64,000 bases of DNA from Achromobacter sp. MFA1 R4 (GTDB lineage Bacteria; Pseudomonadota; Gammaproteobacteria; Burkholderiales; Burkholderiaceae_B), in contig NZ_LT707065.1 of the NCBI RefSeq assembly GCF_900156745.1, positions 2,542,001 to 2,606,000 of the forward strand. The letters are read 5' to 3'. Position 1 is the stretch's first letter. The number at the start of each line of letters is the position of its first letter. The notes under the pieces are model-generated. The model was not told the DNA's origin and ran no database searches. It saw only the letters and a program-made list of their open reading frames with translations. The translations under genes and the position numbers were made by a program. Shown piece after piece: positions 51,853 through 63,138 of this stretch.

Positions 51853-54800
51853 GTGAGCCCGTCGCGCCTTTTCATCCTGCGCCCCGTGGCCACCACGCTG
51901 TCGATGGTGGCCATCCTGATCGCGGGCCTCATCGCCTACCGGTTCCTGCCCGTTTCCGCGTTGCCGGAAGTGGACTACCCGACCATCCAGGTCGTGACGC
52001 TGTACCCCGGGGCCAGTCCCGACGTGATGACCTCCCTGGTCACCTCGCCCCTGGAGCGGCAGTTCGGCCAGATGCCCGGCCTGAACCAGATGTCGTCCAC
52101 CAGTTCGGGCGGCGCGTCGGTCATCACGCTGCAGTTCAACCTGACCCTGCCGCTGGACGTGGCCGAGCAGCAGGTGCAGGCGGCGATCAATGCCGCGTCC
52201 AACCTGCTGCCGTCCGACCTGCCGGTGCCGCCCACCTACAACAAGGTCAACCCCGCGGACGCGGCCGTGCTGACGCTGGCGATCACCTCGCCCACCATGC
52301 CGCTGCCGCAGGTGCGCGATCTGGTCGACACGCGCGTTGCGCAGAAGCTGTCGCAGATTCCCGGCGTGGGCCTGGTCAGCGTGGCGGGCGGCCAGCGGCC
52401 GGCCGTGCGGGTCCAGGTGAACCCGCAGGCGCTGGCGGCCAATGGCCTGTCGCTGTCGGACCTGCGCACCGCCATCGTCGGCGCCAACGTCAACCAGCCC
52501 AAGGGCAACCTGGACGGGCCGCAGCGCTCCACCACCATCAATGCCAATGACCAGCTCAAGTCGCCCACCGACTACAACAGCCTGATCATCGCGTACAAGA
52601 ACGGCGCGCCGCTGCGCCTGGCCGACGTGGCGCGCGCCGTCGAAGGCGCGGAAGACACCCGGCAGGCCGCGTGGGCCGGCGACAAGCCCGCCATCCTGCT
52701 GAACATCCAGCGCCAGCCGGGGGCCAACGTGATCGACGTGGTCGACCGCATCCAGGCGCTGATGCCGCAACTGCGCGCCGCGCTGCCCGCCACGCTGGAC
52801 GTGGCCGTGGTGTCCGACCGCACCCAGACCATCCGCGACTCCGTCGCCGACGTGCAGTTCGAGATGCTGCTGGCGGTGGGGCTGGTGGTCATGGTGACCT
52901 TCATCTTCCTGCGCAGCCTGACGGCCACGCTGATCCCCAGCGTCGTCGTGCCGCTGTCGCTGGTGGGCACCTTCGGGATCATGTATCTGGCGGGCTTTTC
53001 CATCAACAACCTGACGCTGATGGCGCTGACGATCGCCACGGGCTTCGTGGTGGACGACGCCATCGTCATGATCGAAAACATCGCGCGCCACATCGAAGAA
53101 GGCGAGAAGCCGATGCAGGCCGCGCTCAAGGGCGCCTCGCAGATCGGCTTCACGCTGATCTCGCTGACCCTGTCGCTGATCGCCGTGCTGATCCCGCTGC
53201 TCTTCATGACGGAGGTCGTGGGCCGGCTGTTCCGCGAATTCGCGATCACGCTGGCGGTGGCCATCCTGATTTCCCTAGTGGTGTCGCTGACCCTCACCCC
53301 CATGATGTGCGCGCGCCTGCTGCGCCCGGAATCCGAAACCCGGCACGGACGCTTTCACCAGGCCACGGGCGCCTTCATCGACCGCGTCATCGCCGCGTAT
53401 GACCGCATGTTGCAGGTCGTGCTGCGCCATCAGACGCTGACCCTGGTGGTGGCGGTGGCCACGTTCGCGTTGACCGTGCTGCTGTACCTCGTGGTGCCCA
53501 AGGGCTTTTTCCCGCAGCAGGACACGGGCCTTATCCAGGCCATCACGCAGGCGCCGCAGTCCATCTCCTTTGCCGCCATGTCCGAGCGCCAGCAGGCCGC
53601 CGCCCGGCTGGTGCTGGAAGATCCCGACGTGCAGGCCGTGTCGTCGTTCATTGGCGTGGACGGCAGCAACGCCACGCTCAGCGCCGGCCGCATGCAGATC
53701 GCGCTGAAACCTCAGGCCGAGCGCAGCAGCGACCTGCGCGCCGTGATGGCCCGGCTGCAGGAGACCCTGAACCGCCAGGACGGCCTGACCGTCTACATGC
53801 AGCCGGTGCAGGACCTGACCATCGAAGACCGGGTTAGCCGCACGCAGTATCAGATGACCCTGTCCAATCCGGACCTCAAGGTCCTGAGCGAATGGACGCC
53901 CAAGCTGGTCGACCGCCTGCGCAGCGTGCCCGGGCTGATGGACGTCACCGACGACCTGCAGGACGACGGCCTGCAGACCTGGGTCGAGATCGACCGCGAC
54001 GCGGCCTCGCGCCTGGGCATCACGGCCGCCGTCATCGACGAGGCGCTCTACAACGCCTTCGGGCAGCGGCTGATTTCCACGATCTTCACGCAGTCCAACC
54101 AGTACCGGGTGGTGCTGGAGGTGCAGCCGCAGTTCCAGATGTCGCCCAGCGCGTTGGGCCAGATCCACGTGCCCACGTCCTCGGGGGCGCAGGTGCCGCT
54201 GTCGTCCGTGGCGCACATCAGCGAAGGCAGGACGGTGCTGGCCGTCAACCGGCTCGACCAGTTCCCCATGGTGACGGTGTCGTTCAACCTGGCGCCGGGC
54301 GCGTCGCTGTCCGATGCGGTGCAGAACATCGCGGCGGCCGAGGCCGAAATCGGCATGCCGGCCGGGGTGGAAACGCGCTTCCAGGGCGCGGCGCTGGCGT
54401 TCCAGAATTCGCTGTCCAGCACGCTGTGGCTGATCCTGGCCGCCGTGGTCACGATGTACATCGTGCTGGGCGTGCTGTACGAAAGCTACATCCATCCCAT
54501 CACCATCCTGTCCACGCTGCCGTCCGCGGGCGTGGGGGCGCTGCTGGCGCTGCTGATCAGCGGCACCGAGCTCGACATGATCGGCATCATCGGGATCATC
54601 CTGCTGATCGGCATCGTCAAGAAAAACGCCATCATGATGATCGACTTCGCGCTGGACGCCGAGCGCAAGCGCGGCCTGTCGCCCCGCGAGGCCATCCACG
54701 AGGCCGCGCTGCTGCGCTTTCGGCCGATTCTCATGACCACACTGGCCGCGCTGTTCGGCGCGTTGCCGCTGATGCTGTCCACCGGCACGGGCGCTGAATT

Positions 54801-54951
54801 GCGCCAGCCGCTGGGCCTGGTCATGGTGGGCGGCCTGTTGCTGTCGCAGGTGCTGACGCTGTTCACCACCCCCGTCATCTACCTGATGTTCGACCGCATG
54901 TCGCGCCGCTGGCGCGGCGCCGCGTCGGCGCCCGCCGGAGACGCCCGATGA
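51853..54951 (+). CDS. mdtB: RND multidrug efflux transporter subunit (MdtB-like)
   Basis: Inner-membrane proton-driven pump subunit of 1032 residues with 12 membrane helices and two large periplasmic loops. The first helix is in [24 protein letters not shown]. The helix 4 motif [17 protein letters not shown] has the Asp pair of the proton relay, and [11 protein letters not shown] and [19 protein letters not shown] are present. Homology to MdtB plus a second, different RND gene downstream suggests an MdtBC-type heterotrimer. GTG start at 51853. It overlaps mdtC by 4 bp. Confidence 0.9.
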   Translation: MSPSRLFILRPVATTLSMVAILIAGLIAYRFLPVSALPEVDYPTIQVVTLYPGASPDVMTSLVTSPLERQFGQMPGLNQMSSTSSGGASVITLQFNLTLPLDVAEQQVQAAINAASNLLPSDLPVPPTYNKVNPADAAVLTLAITSPTMPLPQVRDLVDTRVAQKLSQIPGVGLVSVAGGQRPAVRVQVNPQALAANGLSLSDLRTAIVGANVNQPKGNLDGPQRSTTINANDQLKSPTDYNSLIIAYKNGAPLRLADVARAVEGAEDTRQAAWAGDKPAILLNIQRQPGANVIDVVDRIQALMPQLRAALPATLDVAVVSDRTQTIRDSVADVQFEMLLAVGLVVMVTFIFLRSLTATLIPSVVVPLSLVGTFGIMYLAGFSINNLTLMALTIATGFVVDDAIVMIENIARHIEEGEKPMQAALKGASQIGFTLISLTLSLIAVLIPLLFMTEVVGRLFREFAITLAVAILISLVVSLTLTPMMCARLLRPESETRHGRFHQATGAFIDRVIAAYDRMLQVVLRHQTLTLVVAVATFALTVLLYLVVPKGFFPQQDTGLIQAITQAPQSISFAAMSERQQAAARLVLEDPDVQAVSSFIGVDGSNATLSAGRMQIALKPQAERSSDLRAVMARLQETLNRQDGLTVYMQPVQDLTIEDRVSRTQYQMTLSNPDLKVLSEWTPKLVDRLRSVPGLMDVTDDLQDDGLQTWVEIDRDAASRLGITAAVIDEALYNAFGQRLISTIFTQSNQYRVVLEVQPQFQMSPSALGQIHVPTSSGAQVPLSSVAHISEGRTVLAVNRLDQFPMVTVSFNLAPGASLSDAVQNIAAAEAEIGMPAGVETRFQGAALAFQNSLSSTLWLILAAVVTMYIVLGVLYESYIHPITILSTLPSAGVGALLALLISGTELDMIGIIGIILLIGIVKKNAIMMIDFALDAERKRGLSPREAIHEAALLRFRPILMTTLAALFGALPLMLSTGTGAELRQPLGLVMVGGLLLSQVLTLFTTPVIYLMFDRMSRRWRGAASAPAGDAR

Positions 54952-57900
54952 TCCTGTCGGCCCCGTTCATCGTCCGGCCAGTGGCGACCACGCTGCTGAG
55001 CCTGGCGGTCGTGATGGCCGGCATGCTGGCGTTTTTCCTGTTGCCGGTGGCCCCGCTGCCGCAGGTCGATATCCCCACCATTTCCGTGTCGGCCAGCCTG
55101 CCCGGCGCCAGCCCCGAGACCATGGCGTCCAGCGTCGCCACGCCGCTGGAGCGGTCGCTGGGCAGCATCGCGGGCGTCACGGAAATGACGTCGCGCAGCT
55201 CGCAGGGCTCCACCCGCATCACGCTGCAGTTCGACCTGTCGCGCGACATCAACGGCGCCGCGCGCGACGTGCAGGCGGCCATCAACGCGGCGCGCTCGCT
55301 GCTGCCCACCGGCCTGCGCAGCAATCCCACGTATCACAAGTCCAATCCGTCCGACGCGCCGATCATGACGCTGGCGCTGACGTCCGGCACGCTCAGCCAG
55401 GGCCAGCTCTACGATCTGGCCTCCACCATCGTGGCGCAGAAGCTCTCGCAGGTGGACGGCGTGGGCGAAGTCACGGTCGGCGGCAGTTCGCTGCCCGCCG
55501 TGCGTGTCACGGTGCTGCCCGGGGCGCTGGCCAACCAGGGCGTGTCGCTGGACGAGCTTCGCGCCACGCTGGCCAACGCCAATGCCAACCGGCCCAAGGG
55601 CGTGCTCGAGAACGACCGCTACCACTGGCAGATCATGGTCAGCGACCAGCTCAGCCGGGCCGAACAATACCGGCCGCTGATCGTGGCCTGGCGCGACGGC
55701 AGGCCGGTGCGCGTCTCCGACGTGGCCAGGGTCGAGGACTCGGTCGAAGACCTCTACCAGACCGGCTTCTACAACGACCGCAACGCCATCCTGATGGTCG
55801 TGCGGCGGCAGGCGGACGCCAACATCATCGAAGCCGTGGACGCCGTGCGCGCGCAGCTTCCGGTGCTGCAGGCGCTGATGCCGGCCGACGTCAGCATGAC
55901 GGTCGCGCAGGACCGCACCCCCAGCATCCGCGCGTCGCTCCACGAGGCCGAGCTGACGCTCGTCATCGCCGTGGGACTGGTGGTGCTGGTGGTGCTGCTG
56001 TTCCTGCGCCGCTGGCGGGCGGCCATCATCCCCAGCGTGGCGGTGCCGGTGTCGCTGATCGGCACGTTCTGCATCATGTACCTGTGCGGCTACACGCTGA
56101 ACACCATCTCGCTCATGGCCCTGATCGTGGCCACGGGCTTCGTGGTGGACGACGCCATCGTGGTGCTCGAAAACATCATGCGGCACGTCGAGCGCGGCAT
56201 GTCGCCGATGCGCGCCGCGCTGCGCGGTTCGCGCGAGGTGGGCTTCACGGTGCTGTCGATGAGCCTGTCGCTGGTGGCGGTGTTCATTCCCATCCTGCTG
56301 ATGGGCGGCGTGGTCGGACGCCTGTTCCGCGAGTTCGCCGTGACCCTGTCGGCCGCCATCCTGGTGTCGCTGGTGGTGTCGCTGACGCTCACGCCCATGA
56401 TGTGCGCGCGCCTGCTGCGCCCGGAGCCCAAGGATGAGAAGCCGCAGGGCCGCCTGGCGCGCTGGTCCGAGCGCGCCTTCGAGTCCATGCAGGACGGCTA
56501 CCGCGTGTCGCTGGGCTGGGCGCTGGCGCACGGCCGCCTGATGATGCTGACGCTGGCGGTCGCTGTGGGCCTGAACATCTACCTGTACACCGTGGTGCCC
56601 AAGGGCTTCTTCCCGCAGCAGGACACCGGCCAGCTCCTGGGATTTTTCCGCGTGGACCAGGGCACGTCGTTCCAGGCCACGGTGCCCAAGCTGGAGGCGC
56701 TGCGCAAGGTGGTGCTGGCCGACCCGGCCGTGCAGAGCATGACGGGCTACGCGGGCGGACGCGGCGGCAGCAACAGCAGCTTCATGCAGATCCAGCTCAA
56801 GCCCCTGGAAGAACGCAAGGTGTCGGCCGACGTGGTCATCAACCGCCTGCGCGCCAAGCTGCAGAACATGCCGGGCGCGCGCATGTTCCTGGTGTCGCAG
56901 CAGGACATCCGCATCGGCGGACGCCAGAGCCAGGGTTCGTACGACTACACCCTGATGTCCGGCGACCTGCAACTGCTGCGCACCTGGATGCCCAAGGTGC
57001 AGCAGGCCATGGCCAAGATCCCGGAGATCACCGACGTCGACGCCGACGTCGAGGACCGGGGCCGCGAGATCAACCTGGTCATCGACCGGGAAGCCGCGAC
57101 GCGGCTGGGCATCAGCATGGCCACCATCTCCACGGTGTTGAACAATTCATTCAGCCAGCGCCAGGTGTCGGTCATGTATGGGCCGCTCAACCAGTACCAC
57201 GTGGTGCTGGGCGTGGACCCGAAGTTCGCGCAGGACATCGAATCGCTGCGCCAGGTCGAGGTCATCACGGCGGACGGCGCGCGCGTGCCGCTGTCGGCGT
57301 TCACCAAGCTCGAAAACGCCAACGCGCCGCTCAGCGTCAGTCACCAGGGCCTGTTCGTGGCCGACACCATCTCGTTCAGCCTCGCGCCCGGCGTGTCGCT
57401 GGGGCAGGCGACGGCCGCGATCGACAACGCCGTGGCCCGCATCGGCCTGCCGTCCGACCAGATCCAGGCGGGCTTCCAGGGCACCGCCGCCGCGCTGCAG
57501 GAAACGCTGGCGCAGCAGCCCTGGCTGATCCTGGCCGCGCTGGTCACCATGTACATCGTGCTGGGCATCCTGTACGAGAGCTTCGTTCATCCGCTCACCA
57601 TCCTGTCCACCCTGCCGTCGGCGGGCCTGGGCGCGCTGCTCGCGCTGCTGCTGGTGCGCTACGACTTCACGCTGATCGCGCTGATCGGGGTGTTCCTCCT
57701 GATCGGCATCGTCAAGAAGAACGCGATCATGATGGTGGACTTTGCGCTGGACGCCGAGCGCCACCACGGCATGACGCCGCGCGACGCCATCTTCCAGGCG
57801 TGCCTGACGCGCTTTCGCCCCATCATGATGACGACCATGGCGGCCATCTTCGGCGCGCTGCCGCTGGTGCTGGCCACCGGCGCGGGCGTCGAAATGCGCC

Positions 57901-58061
57901 AGCCGCTGGGCATTACCATCGTGGGCGGCCTGGTGCTGAGCCAGATCCTGACGCTGTACACCACGCCCGTGGTCTATCTTTACCTGGACCGCTTCCGCCT
58001 GTGGGCCGCGCGCCGGCGCGCCTCGCGGGGCGGGAAATCCGCTTCCATCGAACACACATGA
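54948..58061 (+). CDS. mdtC: RND multidrug efflux transporter subunit (MdtC-like)
   Basis: Second RND subunit, 1037 residues, with the same fold as the gene before it but clearly different in sequence. [20 protein letters not shown] starts helix 1, [21 protein letters not shown] holds the proton-relay Asp pair, and [16 protein letters not shown] is the MdtC-like variant of the pore region. In E. coli two MdtB and one MdtC form the active trimer; the same is inferred here. ATGA overlaps on both sides couple it to mdtB and the outer-membrane gene. Confidence 0.9.
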   Translation: MILSAPFIVRPVATTLLSLAVVMAGMLAFFLLPVAPLPQVDIPTISVSASLPGASPETMASSVATPLERSLGSIAGVTEMTSRSSQGSTRITLQFDLSRDINGAARDVQAAINAARSLLPTGLRSNPTYHKSNPSDAPIMTLALTSGTLSQGQLYDLASTIVAQKLSQVDGVGEVTVGGSSLPAVRVTVLPGALANQGVSLDELRATLANANANRPKGVLENDRYHWQIMVSDQLSRAEQYRPLIVAWRDGRPVRVSDVARVEDSVEDLYQTGFYNDRNAILMVVRRQADANIIEAVDAVRAQLPVLQALMPADVSMTVAQDRTPSIRASLHEAELTLVIAVGLVVLVVLLFLRRWRAAIIPSVAVPVSLIGTFCIMYLCGYTLNTISLMALIVATGFVVDDAIVVLENIMRHVERGMSPMRAALRGSREVGFTVLSMSLSLVAVFIPILLMGGVVGRLFREFAVTLSAAILVSLVVSLTLTPMMCARLLRPEPKDEKPQGRLARWSERAFESMQDGYRVSLGWALAHGRLMMLTLAVAVGLNIYLYTVVPKGFFPQQDTGQLLGFFRVDQGTSFQATVPKLEALRKVVLADPAVQSMTGYAGGRGGSNSSFMQIQLKPLEERKVSADVVINRLRAKLQNMPGARMFLVSQQDIRIGGRQSQGSYDYTLMSGDLQLLRTWMPKVQQAMAKIPEITDVDADVEDRGREINLVIDREAATRLGISMATISTVLNNSFSQRQVSVMYGPLNQYHVVLGVDPKFAQDIESLRQVEVITADGARVPLSAFTKLENANAPLSVSHQGLFVADTISFSLAPGVSLGQATAAIDNAVARIGLPSDQIQAGFQGTAAALQETLAQQPWLILAALVTMYIVLGILYESFVHPLTILSTLPSAGLGALLALLLVRYDFTLIALIGVFLLIGIVKKNAIMMVDFALDAERHHGMTPRDAIFQACLTRFRPIMMTTMAAIFGALPLVLATGAGVEMRQPLGITIVGGLVLSQILTLYTTPVVYLYLDRFRLWAARRRASRGGKSASIEHT

Positions 58062-59608
58062 TCCGTACCAAGCCGTTTCCCCACGCCTGCCTTCCCCGCG
58101 CCGCGGCCACGATTGCGCTGTGCGCGCTGCTGGGCGCCTGCGCGGTCGGGCCCGACTACCAGCGCCCGGCGCTGGACGTGGGCGCCGCCTACAAGGAAGG
58201 CCAGGTCGAAGTGCCCGGCTGGAAACCGGCGCAGCCGCGCGACCAGGCCGAGCGCGGCGAATGGTGGAAAGTCTATGACGACTCCGTCCTGAACGGGCTG
58301 ATGGACCGGCTGAACGCGTCCAACCAGACCATCGCCCAGGCCGTGGCCAACTACCGCCAGGCGCTGGGACTGGTGCGCGGCGCGCGCTCGGGCTTTTATC
58401 CCACCGTCGGGGCCGGGGCAGGGATGACGCGCGCGGGCAGCGGCAGCCAGAGCGGCTCGTCGTCCGGATCGGGCAGCAGCGTGTACAACCAGTATTCGGT
58501 CACCGGCAGCGTGAGCTGGGAGCTGGACCTCTGGGGACGCGTGCGCCGCAGCGTCGAATCCTCGGAAGCCAGCGCGGCCGCCAGCCTGGCCGACCTGGGC
58601 GCGACCCGCTTGAGCGCGCAGGCGGCGCTGGCCCAGACCTATCTGCAATTGCGCGTGCTGGACGAGCAGAAGCGCCTGCTGGACGCGACCGTGGCCGCCT
58701 ATGAAAAGTCCTTGCAGCTCACGCAGAACCGCTACGAGGTCGGCGTCGCGGGCCAGGCCGACGTGGCCGTGGCGCGCACGCAGCTCGAAAGCACGCGCGC
58801 GCAATCCATCGACCTGGACTGGCAGCGCGGGCAGTACGAGCACGCGATCGCCGTGCTGATGGGCCAGGCGCCGTCGCAGTTCAGCCTGCCGCCGGCGGTC
58901 TTCGCGCTGAAGCTGCCGCAGATACCGGTCGGCCTGCCGTCCGAGCTGCTGGAGCGCCGTCCCGACGTGGCGGCCGCCGAACGCCGCGCCGCCGCCGCCA
59001 ATGCGCAGATCGGCGTGGCGCAGTCCGCCTGGTTCCCTAGCCTGATCCTGTCGGCCGACGGCGGCTTTCGCAACGGCGAGTTCGCCGAGCTGCTGACCGC
59101 GCCCGCGCGCTTCTGGTCCCTGGGCCCGGCGCTCGCCTTGACGATCTTCGACGGCGGCGCGCGCGAGGCTCAGGTCGAACAGGCCCGCGCATCGTACGAC
59201 GCGCAGGCGGCGGCCTACCGCCAGGCAGCCCTGACCGGCCTGCGCGAGGTCGAGGACTACCTGATCCAGCTACGCGTGATGGAACAGGAGCAGATCGTGC
59301 AGCGCCGCGCGCTGGAATCGGCGCGCGAATCGCTGCGCCTGATCCAGAACCAGTACAAGGCCGGCCTGGTCGACTACCTGAGCGTGGCCGTGGTGGACGC
59401 CACGGCGCTCAACAGCGAACGCAACGCCCTGAGCCTGCTGGGCGACCGGCTGCTGGCCAGCGTCAACCTGATCGTCGCGCTGGGCGGCGGGTGGGAAGGT
59501 CTGCCGGCGGAGCAGACCGCGCGCGTGGACGCGGCGCAGACCCCGGGGCCGCAGGCTTCCGGGTCGCAGAGTCTCCCGGCCCAGTCCCCGGCGCCCCGGT
59601 CTCCCTAG
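58058..59608 (+). CDS. Efflux outer-membrane lipoprotein (NodT family)
   Basis: Outer-membrane channel of the RND pump, 516 residues, NodT/OprM type. The lipobox LLGAC gives lipidated Cys28. DYQRP follows as in OprM, then two OEP repeats ([19 protein letters not shown] and the [20 protein letters not shown] block). A glycine/serine-rich stretch (about 128-143) and a C-terminal tail rich in Pro, Gln and Ser (about 488-516) are extra. It completes the operon mdtA-mdtB-mdtC-OMF, unlike the E. coli mdtABC, which relies on TolC. Confidence 0.92.
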   Translation: MIRTKPFPHACLPRAAATIALCALLGACAVGPDYQRPALDVGAAYKEGQVEVPGWKPAQPRDQAERGEWWKVYDDSVLNGLMDRLNASNQTIAQAVANYRQALGLVRGARSGFYPTVGAGAGMTRAGSGSQSGSSSGSGSSVYNQYSVTGSVSWELDLWGRVRRSVESSEASAAASLADLGATRLSAQAALAQTYLQLRVLDEQKRLLDATVAAYEKSLQLTQNRYEVGVAGQADVAVARTQLESTRAQSIDLDWQRGQYEHAIAVLMGQAPSQFSLPPAVFALKLPQIPVGLPSELLERRPDVAAAERRAAAANAQIGVAQSAWFPSLILSADGGFRNGEFAELLTAPARFWSLGPALALTIFDGGAREAQVEQARASYDAQAAAYRQAALTGLREVEDYLIQLRVMEQEQIVQRRALESARESLRLIQNQYKAGLVDYLSVAVVDATALNSERNALSLLGDRLLASVNLIVALGGGWEGLPAEQTARVDAAQTPGPQASGSQSLPAQSPAPRSP

Positions 59609-59683
59609 TTGCGGCGGTTAAGGCTCCGCACGGGCATCCCGGTGCGCTGACGGCAGGCCGCCGGCCGAGCGATCCGCGCCGTC

Positions 59684-61102
59684 CTACAGTCCGACCGCCT
59701 TCAAATCCGGCCGCTGGCGGTGCCAGTCGGTCACGGCCTGGAACGCCATGCCGATCTTGCCGAGCACGCCTTCGTCATTGGGCTTGCCCAGCAACTGCAC
59801 GCCCAGCGGCAGGCCGTCGGCGGTGAAACCCGCGGGCAGGGCCAGGCCGGATGCATTGACGTAGTTGCCGGCGCGCGTGAAGGCGGCCAGCGGCGTGGCC
59901 GCTTCGTCCACCTCGTCCAGCCGGCGCGCGCCGAAGGGCGTGCTGGGGGTGAGCACCGCGTCAAAGTCGCTCATCCAGTCCAGCCAGTCCCGGCGCGCCT
60001 GCGCGTGCGCCTGCAGCGCGGCGATGTAGTCGGCGGCCGACAGGCCCTTGCCCGACAGCACGCGGGCGCGCACGTACTGGCCGATGGGCTGGGCGGAATC
60101 TTCGATGTAGCCGCGGTGGACGGCATAGGCCTCGGCGGCGATGATCTGGCCGTTGCGCTGCATCATCTCGCGGAAATCGAAGGGCAGGGGCGTCTCCGTC
60201 ACTTCCGCGCCCAGTGCGGCGAGCACCCGCCGCGCGTCGTCCAGCGCGGACAGCGCGTCGGCGTCCACGGCGATCGGATGCTGGGAAAGCGGCATCAGGG
60301 CGATGCGCACGCCGCGCAGCGGCTGCGCGCCGGGGGCGGGCTCGCGGTATTGGAAGGCCGGGATGCCCAGCGTCAGCGGATCCTGCGCATCGGGGCCCGC
60401 CATCAGGGCGGTCAGCAGCATCGCGTCGCGCGCGTCGCGCGTCAGCGGACCCAGGGTGTCCAGGGTGGTCGACAGCGCCACGGCGCCATGCAGGCTGATC
60501 AGTCCGCGCGAGGTCTTCAGGCCGGTCACGCCGTTGAGCGCCGCCGGTATCCGCACCGAGCCGCCGGTGTCCGACCCCAGCGCCGCGGGCGTCAGGCCGG
60601 CCGCGACGGCCACGCCCGACCCGCTGGACGAGCCGCCCGGCACGCGCGGCTGCTGCAGGTCCCAGGGATTGCGCGGCGTGCCCATGACCGGGTTGGTGCC
60701 CCAGCCGCCGAAGGCGAACTCCACCATGTGGGTCTTGCCCAGCATCACCATGCCCGCATTCAGCAGGCGCGCGACGGCGGTGGCGGTGACGCCGCTGCGC
60801 CGTTCGCGCCAGGCCTCGGAACCTGCTGTGGTGATCTGCCCCTGGATGTCGCACAAGTCCTTGACCGCCACCGGCACCCCGTCCAGGGGGCCGAGCAGGC
60901 CATAGCCCGCGCGCCGGCGCGCATCGGCGGCTTCGGCAAGCCGCAGGGCGCCCGCGCTGTCCACGCTGACGAAGGCGCCCAGCGCCGGATTGGCCTGGGC
61001 GATGCGGTCCAGAAAGTGGCGCGTCAGTTCCACCGAGCTGTAGCGGCCCTGGGCCAGGCCCTCCGCCAGTTCGGCCATCGTGGCAAATGCGATTTCAGAC
61101 AT
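59684..61102 (-). CDS. Amidase-signature family amidase
   Basis: Amidohydrolase of 472 residues. The triad is visible as Lys in GVPVAVKDLCDIQG (about 80), the Ser loop [14 protein letters not shown] (about 156-168) and nucleophile Ser in GSDTGGSVRIPAALNG (about 181). This is the glutamyl-tRNA amidotransferase A fold, but no gatB/gatC is near and it is shorter than a normal GatA context would suggest, so a stand-alone amidase is more likely. It shares the family with the enzyme at 28531-29979 but is not a close copy. Confidence 0.88.
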   Translation of the reverse strand: MSEIAFATMAELAEGLAQGRYSSVELTRHFLDRIAQANPALGAFVSVDSAGALRLAEAADARRRAGYGLLGPLDGVPVAVKDLCDIQGQITTAGSEAWRERRSGVTATAVARLLNAGMVMLGKTHMVEFAFGGWGTNPVMGTPRNPWDLQQPRVPGGSSSGSGVAVAAGLTPAALGSDTGGSVRIPAALNGVTGLKTSRGLISLHGAVALSTTLDTLGPLTRDARDAMLLTALMAGPDAQDPLTLGIPAFQYREPAPGAQPLRGVRIALMPLSQHPIAVDADALSALDDARRVLAALGAEVTETPLPFDFREMMQRNGQIIAAEAYAVHRGYIEDSAQPIGQYVRARVLSGKGLSAADYIAALQAHAQARRDWLDWMSDFDAVLTPSTPFGARRLDEVDEAATPLAAFTRAGNYVNASGLALPAGFTADGLPLGVQLLGKPNDEGVLGKIGMAFQAVTDWHRQRPDLKAVGL

Positions 61103-61239
61103 GGTTTCCTCGGTTCGATGCCATGAGTCTTTCTGCCAGACTCAACAGGCCCGTCCGCCCGCGGCGGTCGGCGTCGGCAACAGGGTGCCTGGGCGCGTCG
61201 ATCCGGTCTATGCGCGCTTTCCCGCCCGGACGCAAACGA

Positions 61240-61268
61240 AACGGCCCATGCGCATGGCATGGGCCGTT
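61240..61268 (-). terminator. Terminator-like hairpin after the Nudix-fusion gene
   Basis: AACGGCCCATGC (61240-61251) and GCATGGGCCGTT (61257-61268) form a perfect 12-bp stem with a 5-nt loop. On the minus strand TTTCGTTTG follows, a broken T-tract. It lies 43 bp past the stop and also upstream of the amidase start. Confidence 0.55.
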
Positions 61269-61280
61269 CCGGTGCGCAAA

Positions 61281-61307
61281 GCGCGAAATGCGCGAAATGC
61301 GCGAAAG
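61281..61307 (-). repeat. Three 9-bp tandem repeats after the Nudix-fusion stop
   Basis: GCGCGAAAT is repeated at 61281-61289, 61290-61298 and (ending in G) 61299-61307, between the stop codon and the hairpin. In the frame of the upstream gene it would add a short repeated tripeptide if the stop were read through. Confidence 0.8.
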
Positions 61308-61311
61308 ACGG

Positions 61312-62274
61312 TTAGAGGATGGCGCGTATCCCGGCGATGCCGTGCGCGCCGTGCCGCAGCGCCTGCGAAACCGTCTGCGTGGATTGCCCGCCCAGCGCAA
61401 ACACCGGAATGCCGGCGTCGCGGTTGCCTTCGACGAAACCGTCCCAGCCCAGGGTCGGCGCGCCGGGATGGCTGGGCGTATCCAGCACGGGGCCGAGCAC
61501 GGCGAAGTCCGCGCCCAGTTCGCGGGCATGGACGACCTGCGCGTTGTCGTGCGCGGACACGCCGACCAGGGCGGTCTTGGGCAGTTCGGGACGCGCGGAC
61601 AGACGCAGGGCGTCCGCTGTGCGCAGGTGCACGCCGTCGGCCTCCTTCCACCAGGCGACGGGATGGATGCTGTTGACCAGCACGCGCGCGCCGGCGGCGC
61701 GGCAGCGTTTCAGCACCTGTTGCAGCACTTCGTGCAGCGAGCTGGCGCCCACGCCGTCCGGCCATTGCGGCTCGCGGAACTGCACCAGCCGCACGCCGCG
61801 CGCCAGCGCCGCCTCAAGCCGGCCCAGGAACGGCGCGATGCCCGCGCGCGAGCCGATGGCGCTGATGCCGTAGGTGGTGGGCAATTGCAGCCAGCGCAGC
61901 GGCGGCAGGGTGGCGGGCAACAGATCCCCCACCGATGCCGCGTTGGCCGGGTCCACCCACTCCAGGCGCTGGTTCTCCAGGCTTTGCGGGTCGCCCTCCC
62001 AGCCGGTGACGTGGCAGAACGCCAGCCGCACGGTGGTGTGCGGGTAGGCGTGGACATAGGTGACCCAGGGGCGCGATTGCGTGACGCGGATGCCGATTTC
62101 TTCCTGCAGTTCGCGCGCCAGCGCCTGCAGCACCGTTTCGCCGGGTTCGAGCTTGCCGCCGGGCAGCTCCCACCAGCCCGACCAGGGCTTGTCTTCGGGG
62201 CGCTGGCCCAGCAGCAGTTTGCCGTCGGGGCGCAGGATCAAGCCGGCGGCGACGTCGACGATCTTCTCAGACAT
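61312..62274 (-). CDS. Nudix hydrolase fused to a ThiE/TenI-like domain
   Basis: Two-domain protein of 320 residues. The N-terminal Nudix domain (1-130) has an intact Nudix box (Gly40, Glu46, Arg54, Glu55, Glu58, Glu59), like MutT, which removes 8-oxo-dGTP. The C-terminal domain (about 135-320) follows the thiamin phosphate synthase fold (VRLVQFREPQW, ADGVHLRTADAL, GPVLDTPSHPG, FALGGQS). The catalytic Lys and the NDR motif of ThiE are changed, so it is probably not a thiamin synthase. Such fusions are common in beta- and gammaproteobacteria. It overlaps the DUF815 ATPase gene by 8 bp. Confidence 0.9.
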   Translation of the reverse strand: MSEKIVDVAAGLILRPDGKLLLGQRPEDKPWSGWWELPGGKLEPGETVLQALARELQEEIGIRVTQSRPWVTYVHAYPHTTVRLAFCHVTGWEGDPQSLENQRLEWVDPANAASVGDLLPATLPPLRWLQLPTTYGISAIGSRAGIAPFLGRLEAALARGVRLVQFREPQWPDGVGASSLHEVLQQVLKRCRAAGARVLVNSIHPVAWWKEADGVHLRTADALRLSARPELPKTALVGVSAHDNAQVVHARELGADFAVLGPVLDTPSHPGAPTLGWDGFVEGNRDAGIPVFALGGQSTQTVSQALRHGAHGIAGIRAIL

Positions 62275-63133
62275 GGCGGGCCGCCCAGTCGCGCGCGAAT
62301 TGATAGGCCACGCGGCCCGAGCGCGAGCCGCGCTCGATCGTCCATTGCAGCGCCTCGGTGCGCGACGGCTCGATGTGCGCTTCGGGGCAGCCCAGTTCGC
62401 GCAGCCAGTGGTACACGATGTCCAGGTAGTCGTCCTGCTTGAACGGATAGAACGACAGCCACAGGCCGAAGCGCTCGGACAGCGAGATTTTTTCCTCGAC
62501 GGTTTCGCCGGGGTGGATCTCGCCGTCGGGCTGGTGCTTGGCCTGAAGGTTTTCGCTCATGTATTCCGGCATCAGGTGGCGCCGGTTGGACGTGGCGTAG
62601 ATCAGCACGTTGTCGCCCGAGGCCGACACCGAGCCGTCCAGCACCGACTTGAGCGCCTTGTAGCCGGCCTCGCCTTCCTCGAACGACAGGTCGTCGCAGA
62701 ACACGATGAAGCGCTCGGGCCGCGCGGCGACCAGTTCGACGATGTCGGCCAGGTCGCCCAGGTCGGACTTGTCGACTTCGATCAGGCGCAAGCCGCGGTC
62801 GCCGTAGGCGGCCAGCATGGCTTTGACCAGCGAACTCTTGCCCGTGCCGCGCGCGCCGGTCATGAGCACGTTGTTGGCGGGCTTCTTTTCTAGGAACTGC
62901 AGCGTGTTGCGGTCGATGGTGGCCTTCTGGCGCTCGATGTGCTGCAGGTCCTGCATGTCGATGCGCGCCACGTGGCGCACGGCGTCCAGCCAGCCGCGCG
63001 CGCCGCGTTTGCGCCAGCGAAACGCATGGGCCGTCCAGTCGATCTCGGGCGGGGCCGGCGGCAGGAAGGCTTCCAGTTGCGCCAGCACGCGCTCGGCGCG
63101 CTGGATGAGGGTGGTGAACTCGGTGGCCGTCAT
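62267..63133 (-). CDS. DUF815 family P-loop ATPase
   Basis: AAA-like ATP-binding protein of 288 residues, family DUF815, function unknown. Walker A is at 93-101 (GARGTGKSS), Walker B in FIVFCDDLSFEEGE, and the sensor region IYATSNRRHLMPEY fits the AAA fold. The start at 63133 (MTATEFTTLI) lies 5 bp after the argJ stop, and the end overlaps the Nudix gene by 8 bp. argJ-ATPase-Nudix is a recurrent order in this group. Confidence 0.9.
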   Translation of the reverse strand: MTATEFTTLIQRAERVLAQLEAFLPPAPPEIDWTAHAFRWRKRGARGWLDAVRHVARIDMQDLQHIERQKATIDRNTLQFLEKKPANNVLMTGARGTGKSSLVKAMLAAYGDRGLRLIEVDKSDLGDLADIVELVAARPERFIVFCDDLSFEEGEAGYKALKSVLDGSVSASGDNVLIYATSNRRHLMPEYMSENLQAKHQPDGEIHPGETVEEKISLSERFGLWLSFYPFKQDDYLDIVYHWLRELGCPEAHIEPSRTEALQWTIERGSRSGRVAYQFARDWAARHV

Positions 63134-63138
63134 GTCGA

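Noticed and set aside
50491..53091. 866-codon minus-strand open frame opposite mdtA and mdtB
   Set aside because: Shadow of the RND genes; repetitive His/Arg/Gly composition with no recognisable domain.
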